DNA from: Gammaproteobacteria bacterium
Lineage (GTDB): Bacteria; Pseudomonadota; Gammaproteobacteria; DSM-16500
Direction: 5' to 3'
Assembly: GCA_021324335.1 (NCBI GenBank)
Contig: JAJPJH010000106.1
Coordinates: 28,898-92,897, forward strand
DNA length: 64,000 bases
The position numbers were made by a program, and so were the translations under genes. Shown here in pieces: positions 8,433 through 15,969 of this stretch (its first letter is position 1; each line of letters starts with the position of its first letter). Under the pieces are notes generated by a model. The model did not search any database. It worked only from the letters and a program-made list of their open reading frames with translations, and was not told the DNA's origin.

Positions 8433-11400
8433 ATGCTCAAAAAGATTCCTCCACAGATAGCTCTCAGCAATATGGTTCGATTAAAAGAAGAAGAAGGTGA
8501 AAAAATTGTTCAGGCTATTCAAAAAGGGGATTTAGCTGAAATTCAACGAATCCTGAATGGGCCGAGAGCAAAATTCCATATCCTAGTGCCGCCTTTCTTG
8601 GGTGGGGGAGGGAAGAGCCTTTATATCGCCGATCGGATGGCAGAATCTGGCCAATTAGAGATGCTTGAATATCTTCATACTATTTTAGAAAAATTAAATG
8701 AAAAAAAGTTTCCTAATGATAATATCCTTTATGAAGCGTGTGCTTCTCACAATAGAGAAGGAGGTAAAAAAATAATAGAGTGGGCCTATAAAAATAAAAT
8801 CTATGAGCGTACCCGTGCCTTTACGCTTAAACATTTAGAAGCAGCGCTAAATATCAACGTACGCGTGAATGATACGACAGAAGATGCGTATGGTTTTATT
8901 CCGGCTCATTATGCTAAAGCATATGGTTGGATTACCGAATTTGATCCAACGGAAGTGGTGACAACTCCTAAGTTGAAGGGAATGCAGACTGCGTGGGTTT
9001 TAGCAATTTTAATGCATCCAGATAGTTTAGTTAACAATATAATATCACCTGCTACGTCGCCTATTTCTTTATTTGCTGCTCCAAAAGACGGAATATTTGT
9101 AGGTGTAACTTTTATCTTTCTATTAACCGTTTATTGTATTAGAACAAATAATAAAAATCAGTTAGAAGCATTTTTAAAACATAATTCCCAAACGAAACTA
9201 TCTTTTGAAAAAAAGGCATTAACTATTCTACTTCAGAACATTTGTAAATATAAAAGCTGGGAAGTTTTTGAAGCTTTATATTCTTATATTCGGAACGATT
9301 ATTTAGATCTGAATATATTAGGGGCAACTCAAAGCACATTTGGCTGGGAGATGGCTTATAACAAACAAATAAAAGTGATGAAAGAGATTTTAAAAGATCA
9401 TCCGCAGAAAGTTGACCTGAAAGGGCATTCGTTCATTCCATTAGTATGGATATTAGCAAATCAGGGTGAATGGGATTTATTAAAAGAGTTACAGCATGTT
9501 AATTATTATATAAATAGCGATATGGATCCGAATCAAGGCGTTAATTTTGATGAAATGATTGCTCTGGAGGATGGGCAGACAGCGAAAAGTTTGATGCAAA
9601 TGTTGGAGCAATATGGACAAAAAGAATTATCAGATGCTTTGCAGGCAAATTTAACCTTTTATGATGTGATTAAGCGAGGGGGCCATTCACCAGCGGAACG
9701 TCTTTATCTGGATAAATGTTGGAAAGAAAATGATGAAGTTAGAGTGGCGATCCAAAAAGATGATCTAGAGCGAATTGGGAAATTCATGGAAAAAGGTAAG
9801 GGATCTATCCTCAATCCTTATAAACCTCTAGTGGAGATGGAAGGAGGAAAATTTAAGCCCCTTTATTTTTTAGATTATATAGCAAAATATGGGAATGCAG
9901 AGGCACTTAAAAAATTTTATTCGCCTGAATTTCCGTCTAATAATTTACTCTATTATGCTTGTAAAAATAAAAATCATCAGACTAAATTTGAAATGATTGA
10001 ATGGATGTATGCCAATCGTATTTATGAGCATAGAAAAGGCTTAACAGAAAATCACTACCTGGGCGCATTGAGAAGAGGGCAAGATCCAAATAATCAAGAA
10101 GAAGATCCTTATGGATTTACACCGTATCATTATAGCCTTGTTTGCAGAATGGATTTTAAAGATGAAAAAGAATTTGACCAGTTCTTGCTATCCTTAGACG
10201 TCAACCTTGCTTGGATACTCGCAAAATTTTCCTATTCAGATTGGGAAAGTGATGAACCATTCGCTTGGAAGCTGGTTTTTCTCCACAAAACTAATTTATT
10301 AAAAACAATTATTGAAAAAACTGAGCAAAGGTTAGATCTCATGGAATATCAAACAACATTCGCTTGGATGTTAGCAGACCAAGGTGAATTCGAATTTTTG
10401 ACCTCGATGTTTAAGGGTGGCTTCCTTGATAAAGTTAATTTTTATAAGGTAGTCCATCTAGACCAATATCAAGCCAATTATCCGGGGAAAAATTTAATTC
10501 AAATTTTAAATCAGCATGAGCAAAATGAACTAATTGCTCTATTCAAGAAAGAATCTGCTAAAACTCAACAATTATCTTTCAAGGAAAATTTAGAAAATTT
10601 ATTCGCTTCTAGTACGTTAAGCTTAAAGGTAACACAAGATAAAAATAATTTTACTCTATTTTTTAAGGGTTCTGATAAGCAGATTGAGGAACTAAATAAG
10701 CTACTTAAGCTGCACCATTATAGCTATAGTAAAGGTGAAGGCCGCAAGAACGCGACACTGACACTCGTGAATAAAGAAACTACTCTCACTACTTTATTTT
10801 TTAACAATACCAAATTTTCCACCTCGCTAAAGAAATTGATATCAGATAATCCTAAAGTGACGCAGCCACCGGCATCTTCTACCACTTCTGTTTTGTTGCT
10901 AAGTGGAATCAGGCCTAAACAAGTCATCAAGTTGGCTGAAAAAGAAAGAAAAAATTGGGAAGATGTATTACGAATGATTTTTTGTTATGCAGAAGGAATG
11001 ACTATTCGCTATCATATGGAAGAAAGTAGTTTTTATGTCACGCTTCCACTTAATGAATTAACTATACGTAAGAAAGGAGAATCGCATCAGCATAGGGAGA
11101 CGTTCGCTCCTAAAACGACAATGCCCCATCGAGCATTATATGAGTGCTTAAAAAGCCGTTTTGATAGTGCAAAAGTGGAGTTGGATGAAAATACGAAAAC
11201 TTTTAAACTATCACCTTATGAAATTGCTTGTTCGGATGAAGTAGCTCATTCTTTACATAATAATGTTTATGCTCATATAAAAAATAATTACGAGCTTATT
11301 CACCGGATGGGCGTTCAGAAAGACCCGAAAACTATACTGCCCACTCTATTTAATATTAATACCCAACTTTCACAGGATATTATTATTGCGCCATCCGAAC

Positions 11401-12623
11401 ACAATTTAGCTGATGCTATTAAGCTGCATCTGGTGCGTATTGCTGAGATAAAAAATTTAGGTAAATTTTTTAGTGATCTAAGCTATCCTATTAAAGAGAA
11501 AAATAAACTTATTTTTGAAGTAAATCTTACTGGTAAACTTTATGCGGGCACCACGGATGGACAACTTCCCTCCTATTTTGTTTACACTGCCATGGAAGAA
11601 TCGATAAAAGAGATTAATAAAGATCTCATGAAGGTCTATCTAGATAAAGAAAAAGTAAGAATTGTGATTCAATTAAATAGTTTGAAAGTAAATTCAAATA
11701 ATAATAACGTAGCACCAGCGTTGAGAATGTTTGAAGACCCGGAGCTATTTAATCAGCTTCAAGATAGCTTTAGCAAGAGAATTGCAAGTAATGTCATTAA
11801 ATCCAGCGAATTACCCTGGGAATATTTTGTACCTGCCACACGTGTAAAGAAACCAGAGGAGCTTATAACAAAGCTTAAGTATGGGGCTAAGTTATTTATG
11901 TATGAGAGTTTTGGAAATAAACGTAATCTTTTCCAATTTCACGTAGAGCAAGTTTCTCAACTTAATACAGCCATAGAGCGAGCTGATGAAAGTAGGTCTC
12001 AGCTATATTACTATGCTCAACTTATGCACTTATTTCGGGGGGTAAAAATATTTGCTAATTCATCAAGTTCTTTACATGATGTTTTCTATGATTGTCGAAA
12101 TTTAATCCGCCATAGTTATATCAAGGCAGATTTTCCAAAGTTGCTTAAATTATTAAGAAACTTATTTCAAACTGTTAAAGACCTGAATGATTCAATAGAT
12201 ACAGATGAAATTAAGGAATATGAACAAAAAATAAGTGACATTATCTCAAAGTTGAAAAAATATTGCGAAAAATATAGAGAGCAAATTGCGAATAAATTAT
12301 TGAGATTTGGAAATGAAGAGGAAAAAAGAAAAACTATCGATGCTTATCAATTGCTTGTCGAAAATTTATTAAAAGCTTCTTTGAGTAAGGAGGAAGAAAA
12401 GTGGCGGATGGATGCTATTTTAATTCTTTTATCTTTGCAGGCGGAAGCAGGGGAGGAAAAATTCCTCAAGGTTTATCGTGAATTAGGACATGGGTCTTTT
12501 GATGAGGATCATCAGATGCTTATCGCTCGTGCCTATGATTTGGTAAAAAATTTATTACCCGCTTTTTCTATGAATGAAGATATAGCTGCAAATTTTACTT
12601 CCCGGTTTGTGAGATTCGGTTAA
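8433..12623 (+). CDS. Very large ankyrin-like protein with an internal duplication, candidate effector
   Basis: 1396 residues, no signal peptide and no clear membrane anchor apart from one hydrophobic patch near residues 212-235. Residues about 20-330 and 430-710 are two diverged copies of one module. Shared landmarks in order are (I/V)QK(G/D)DL, a YxACxxxN helix, IEW(A/M)YxNxIYE, the DxYGFxPxHY turn, and (T/L)AW(V/I)LA. The helix pairs resemble degenerate ankyrin repeats. Residues about 710-1396 are helical, Lys/Glu-rich and match no family I know. It is the first gene of the island between murD and ftsW and is clearly more AT-rich than the mur genes. A degraded copy of its last codons lies at 14485-14570. 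Effector function is inference. Confidence 0.75.
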   Translation: MLKKIPPQIALSNMVRLKEEEGEKIVQAIQKGDLAEIQRILNGPRAKFHILVPPFLGGGGKSLYIADRMAESGQLEMLEYLHTILEKLNEKKFPNDNILYEACASHNREGGKKIIEWAYKNKIYERTRAFTLKHLEAALNINVRVNDTTEDAYGFIPAHYAKAYGWITEFDPTEVVTTPKLKGMQTAWVLAILMHPDSLVNNIISPATSPISLFAAPKDGIFVGVTFIFLLTVYCIRTNNKNQLEAFLKHNSQTKLSFEKKALTILLQNICKYKSWEVFEALYSYIRNDYLDLNILGATQSTFGWEMAYNKQIKVMKEILKDHPQKVDLKGHSFIPLVWILANQGEWDLLKELQHVNYYINSDMDPNQGVNFDEMIALEDGQTAKSLMQMLEQYGQKELSDALQANLTFYDVIKRGGHSPAERLYLDKCWKENDEVRVAIQKDDLERIGKFMEKGKGSILNPYKPLVEMEGGKFKPLYFLDYIAKYGNAEALKKFYSPEFPSNNLLYYACKNKNHQTKFEMIEWMYANRIYEHRKGLTENHYLGALRRGQDPNNQEEDPYGFTPYHYSLVCRMDFKDEKEFDQFLLSLDVNLAWILAKFSYSDWESDEPFAWKLVFLHKTNLLKTIIEKTEQRLDLMEYQTTFAWMLADQGEFEFLTSMFKGGFLDKVNFYKVVHLDQYQANYPGKNLIQILNQHEQNELIALFKKESAKTQQLSFKENLENLFASSTLSLKVTQDKNNFTLFFKGSDKQIEELNKLLKLHHYSYSKGEGRKNATLTLVNKETTLTTLFFNNTKFSTSLKKLISDNPKVTQPPASSTTSVLLLSGIRPKQVIKLAEKERKNWEDVLRMIFCYAEGMTIRYHMEESSFYVTLPLNELTIRKKGESHQHRETFAPKTTMPHRALYECLKSRFDSAKVELDENTKTFKLSPYEIACSDEVAHSLHNNVYAHIKNNYELIHRMGVQKDPKTILPTLFNINTQLSQDIIIAPSEHNLADAIKLHLVRIAEIKNLGKFFSDLSYPIKEKNKLIFEVNLTGKLYAGTTDGQLPSYFVYTAMEESIKEINKDLMKVYLDKEKVRIVIQLNSLKVNSNNNNVAPALRMFEDPELFNQLQDSFSKRIASNVIKSSELPWEYFVPATRVKKPEELITKLKYGAKLFMYESFGNKRNLFQFHVEQVSQLNTAIERADESRSQLYYYAQLMHLFRGVKIFANSSSSLHDVFYDCRNLIRHSYIKADFPKLLKLLRNLFQTVKDLNDSIDTDEIKEYEQKISDIISKLKKYCEKYREQIANKLLRFGNEEEKRKTIDAYQLLVENLLKASLSKEEEKWRMDAILILLSLQAEAGEEKFLKVYRELGHGSFDEDHQMLIARAYDLVKNLLPAFSMNEDIAANFTSRFVRFG

Positions 12624-12656
12624 ATTTATTGACTAAATGTTCCAAATTCATTTTGA
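12579..12656 (+). repeat. 3' end of the 1396-aa gene, copy A of a duplicated segment
   Basis: The last 15 or so codons of the 1396-aa gene and the following 33 bases, including TAAATTTATTGAC (12621-12633), are matched by a diverged copy at 14485-14570. The copies share the sense of the terminal residues (FVRFG-stop here, FVDFG-stop there). Confidence 0.7.
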
Positions 12657-12832
12657 TGGATTATATGTATTAACACGAGATACAAAAAGACTTCGGCATT
12701 ATTATCTAAAATTAAAAATTTTATCTCCTAGTGACTAAGCCTGACGATAGATCCGTGATATTCTGCGGCCCCACAAAAACCTATATGAATCAAAGAAATG
12801 GTAGGCGCTAATAAATTCTTCTTCGTTATAGT

Positions 12833-12839
12833 CTATACT
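12833..12839 (+). promoter_or_regulatory. Possible -10 element for the 505-aa gene
   Basis: CTATACT lies 39 bases before the ATG at 12879 in an AT-rich gap, and a GAGGTGG ribosome site stands 5-6 bases before that ATG. No good -35 is visible; CTATACT resembles sigma-S type -10 boxes. The rest of the 255-bp gap holds only a 33-codon open frame (12638-12739) that I do not call as a gene. Confidence 0.3.
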
Positions 12840-12878
12840 TTATAAAATTAACTATTTTAGTAATGAACGAGGTGGGAT

Positions 12879-14396
12879 ATGGGTCCACGCACTGATACAG
12901 ATCAAAAAAATCAAGATCCATCAAGCTCCCAAACGACCACGGCGCAGATTATCGAGATAGTTAAAGCACAAGATGAACAGGCTTTAGATGCACTTAAGCT
13001 TAACGAAGTAACGGATGAAATAATTAAGGTTCTAGCTGAACAAGGCGATGAAAAAGCAATTAATTTTCTAATCAGGAAATTCCCAAAATGCCTTGATAGA
13101 GTATTCTATCACGCTGCAGCAGCAGGAAAAGAAGAACTGACGTTACATCTTATGCAAGATCACAGGAACATTGATTTTATTGGGAAGGCTCTGAAAGGAG
13201 CAGTGTTTCACGGACATGTAAAGCTTATGTATAAAATTTTAAATAATTATAAATCTATTGCTACAAATACTACTTTAAGTGCTGAAACAGTTATCGTTCT
13301 CATTGGAACGGCTGTGCGCTATGCAGCCTATGTTGGGAATAAAGAACTTGTTATAGAGCTTATCAATCAGCTAAAAGGAGAGAATACTTTAGCTCTCACC
13401 GCTTTGGTGGGCGCCATGGATGGTAAGCACGTAGAGCTAATTAACCATCTAACACAAAATTATCCAAATTGGCGAAGGGTTGGTCTTTTTGCATATTATA
13501 CGCAGCAAGATATTCTTGCTTCTGCAAAAACGTGGTTTTCAAAAGAAGAAGATAGAGAAGCTAAATTACGTTTTATTACCTTGATTAAGGATTCCCAATT
13601 GCAAGAAGAGTTGATTAAACTTGTAATTAAGATGAATCCTGCAGATAAGAATTTTTTTCAAAAGAATGTCAAAAATTTAAATAAATTAATGCAAGAAACA
13701 GGGATTAGTTACGATCATGCAAGACTATGGATACGCCATAGTAAAGAATTACCCGCTTTGTTTTTGCAGGGCCAACAACTCAAGGAAAAAGGTGTTACAA
13801 AGGATATTCTAATCGAAATTGCTTCACGTTTTCTGGGTCTTAATCATGAGGAAACAAAAAGTTTCTATGGCAAGTATTGTGAAGTGATGGCTGATAAATT
13901 TTACAAAGCATCTGAAAAGAAGATTGGAAAATCAGCAGCGGGAAAAAGACATGAAAGGCGAAAAGGTGGGGTGCCTTTGGTAGAGGAACCACAGCCAAAA
14001 CAATCTTATAAAAAAACATTACAAAAAGTGGTGGACATGATATTAAATCATGATTTCAAATTACACGGTAAAAAGACAGGTGTGCCAATTAAACTACGTG
14101 ATTACGGTAAAACCTCCACTGAAGAGAAGCATATATCTTACGGTGCTTACCAAGCTCTTTCGACCGCATATGATTTATTAAAACAAAAGCGAGAAATCTC
14201 CTCTGAAGAAATGTGTCAAGCTTGCCAGGAAATTTATAAGCATCTGAAGGATAAAAGAAGTACAACATTAGGGCTATTTGGTTATGGTCGACGTGATAAA
14301 ACTACTGTCGAATTGTACAAAGAAATTCTAGTATGTCTTGATAAGTATATTACCTCACCCTCACACCCTATCACTTTCTTACCTCCCGGGTTTTAG
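12879..14396 (+). CDS. Ankyrin-like helical repeat protein, candidate effector
   Basis: 505 residues. The first 25 residues are polar and disordered. About 30-215 form repeated helix pairs in ankyrin style (EQGDEKAINFLIRKFP, AAAAGKEELTLHLMQ, GAVFHGHVKLMYKIL, AAYVGNKELVIELIN, GAMDGKHVELINHL) that lack the strict GxTPLHxAA consensus, so they are degenerate repeats. The middle (220-360) is helical and Lys-rich. The C-terminal 130 residues are unknown and contain LGLFGYGRRDKTTVELYKEI. No signal peptide or membrane segment is seen. It is the second gene of the murD-ftsW island. A scar with an ftsW-like start follows directly. Host-targeted function is inferred only from the repeat type and context. 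Confidence 0.7.
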   Translation: MGPRTDTDQKNQDPSSSQTTTAQIIEIVKAQDEQALDALKLNEVTDEIIKVLAEQGDEKAINFLIRKFPKCLDRVFYHAAAAGKEELTLHLMQDHRNIDFIGKALKGAVFHGHVKLMYKILNNYKSIATNTTLSAETVIVLIGTAVRYAAYVGNKELVIELINQLKGENTLALTALVGAMDGKHVELINHLTQNYPNWRRVGLFAYYTQQDILASAKTWFSKEEDREAKLRFITLIKDSQLQEELIKLVIKMNPADKNFFQKNVKNLNKLMQETGISYDHARLWIRHSKELPALFLQGQQLKEKGVTKDILIEIASRFLGLNHEETKSFYGKYCEVMADKFYKASEKKIGKSAAGKRHERRKGGVPLVEEPQPKQSYKKTLQKVVDMILNHDFKLHGKKTGVPIKLRDYGKTSTEEKHISYGAYQALSTAYDLLKQKREISSEEMCQACQEIYKHLKDKRSTTLGLFGYGRRDKTTVELYKEILVCLDKYITSPSHPITFLPPGF

Positions 14397-14417
14397 GCTG
14401 TTGAATAATTTGGCATG

Positions 14418-14466
14418 GTTTTTCCTACATGAGCAACATGCAGGAAAACCATGGGCTCTAATTCCG
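14418..14466 (+). repeat. Degraded copy of the ftsW leader and start codon region
   Basis: This stretch aligns with 18583-18634, immediately before and into ftsW. Shared blocks are GTTTTTCC, CATGAGCAA, AGGAAAACC and an ATG followed by GCTCTAATTCCG, where only one base of the last block region differs (ATGG versus ATGC). Weaker similarity runs about 17 bases further upstream. After the CCG the two copies diverge completely, so no ftsW coding sequence beyond about five codons remains. In this copy the segment 14417-14451 also forms a strong imperfect hairpin. Confidence 0.75.
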
Positions 14467-14484
14467 CGGCCTATTCCCCTTATA

Positions 14485-14570
14485 GATGTAGCTACAAATT
14501 TTATCCCCCCCCCAGTTTGTTGATTTTGGCTAAATTTATTGACGAAATCTTCGCAATCTAATAATTTTGA
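14485..14570 (+). pseudogene. Remnant of the 3' end of a gene related to the 1396-aa protein gene
   Basis: Aligns with 12579-12656. Shared sequence includes GAT.TAGCT.CAAATTTTA, then TTTGT, and TAAATTTATTGAC.AAAT. It encodes a relic ending FVDFG-stop against FVRFG-stop in the intact gene. A run of nine C residues (14505-14513) breaks the reading frame. It lies directly after the ftsW-like fragment, in the order expected at the join of a tandem duplication. Confidence 0.65.
14539..14567 (+). promoter_or_regulatory. Possible sigma-70 promoter for the split gene at 14605
   Basis: TTGACG (14539-14544), a 17-base spacer, and TAATTT (14562-14567), 38 bases before the ATG at 14605. The -35 lies inside the repeat shared with 12621-12633. 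Confidence 0.4.
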
Positions 14571-14604
14571 ATCTTTTATTATTATTTTTTCAGGATAAAT
14601 CATC

Positions 14605-15966
14605 ATGCAAGGAACAAATCGTATTCATTTCGAAACTGCTATTGCGAAAGCGATGCTTGAGGAAATACAAGGCAATCAAAAAATCAAGCAGATTTTATCC
14701 GAGATAGCTGCACATTTACGTTCTACAGTATTATCGCCCATCATTGAGATAATGAAAAACAATGAACAATTTGATGACCTAAGTCCCTTCCTGAAAGAAG
14801 TAATTTATTCGTGGGCCCTTAAACATTCTAAAGAAGATGCTTTTCTAGGAGCATTGTTACCTGATTATTCCCTCGATGAATTAATGAAGACGGCATCAGG
14901 ACGTGCTATGCTTTTGACTGCCATAGATAAAAATCTTTCTCCTGAAAATATTAAACAAATTAGTACCCTTCAAGAAGTAATTGCTTTTATTAAGACGCTA
15001 GACGATATGGGATATTGCTATTTTTATGATGCTGAGACCAAGTCAAATCTTGAAGAGTAGAAAATTATCAAAAATATGATCTTTCCAACCAATGAAGAAT
15101 CTGATATGCGTTGCCCGCGTAGCGAAAAAATGCTGGCTATTACGTATGGTATTGGCACTGAATTAAATAAAGATTTAGTTTCGAAGGATACAGAGGTAAA
15201 AGGATGTTTTTCCGGCAAAGCAAAATTCTTTATACCATCCACTGAAAAACGGTTTGAAATGCTTATTAATCAATTTGACGCATTATCAAATAACGATAGC
15301 CAAGCAAAAAATGCTTTAGCGGATAAATTAAATTATTATGGCATCCCTTTAAATAAAGCTGACCGTGAATCATCGAGTGTGTATGCTAAACGTCATATGC
15401 CATGGTTTAAAAAATTATCAAAAGAAAATGGAACAGATTCCTTACCACTTATCGCGAGTACCTCCTCATCCACCGCCAGATTACTTATTACCTTACTGCA
15501 TCTTGATCTTTTTAACAAACCTGATGAATCCTTTGACCTGGACAAAGCACAAATCGTTGCTAATTGCTTAATGGGATATTTTGTTTTTTGTGGACATCAT
15601 AGTTTTTTAGAGGTTATAGAAATATGGAATCGCTTATTGGATTACATGGCTATTTATCATGCTGATAAACTTCCAAAGCATATTTTTACAGCTAATTCTT
15701 CTCATAAGCTTTATATCGAGGCACCTCTAGTGGAACGTGCGTTACCTTATGCTAGAATAGGTGATTACCGTTCCTTCCTTCATACCCAATATGAAAGAAT
15801 AATTCTTGAACGGGCAAAACTATATATGAAAAGTCTTGATGAAAGCGTTGCTTGCTTGGGTATATTTGGTAGCCTTGCTAATTTTAAAAGAGAAAACTTA
15901 GCCATGTCTGATAATAAAATGACGATGGCTAAGGATGAGTCTATTATAAAAATAAGCCATTCATAA
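14605..15966 (+). pseudogene. Unknown gene interrupted by one in-frame amber codon (151 + 296 residues)
   Basis: Two open frames, 14605-15060 and 15076-15966, lie in the same frame. Only the TAG at 15058-15060 and five sense codons separate them. Without the TAG the product would be 453 residues. The upper part (MQGTNRIHFETAIAKAMLEE...) is helical and begins after a proper ribosome site (CAGGATAAATC before ATG). The lower part starts MIFPTNEESDMRCPRSEK and has no ribosome site, so it probably was not an independent gene. No family is recognised in either half, and there is no signal peptide. It may be a recent pseudogene, a read-through product, or a sequencing error. The convergent NSF-like gene ends 4 bases after the stop. 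Confidence 0.65.
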
Positions 15967-15969
15967 CCC

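Noticed and set aside
12638..12739. 33-codon frame after the 1396-aa gene (MFQIHFDGLYVLTRD...)
   Set aside because: GLYVLT slightly recalls thiamine-phosphate synthases, but the frame is too short, lacks a ribosome site and starts within the repeat. Not enough to call a gene or relic.
14338..14606. Short frames on both strands across the duplication scar
   Set aside because: They read through relic sequence and a C tract with no ribosome sites; the relic interpretation explains the region better.
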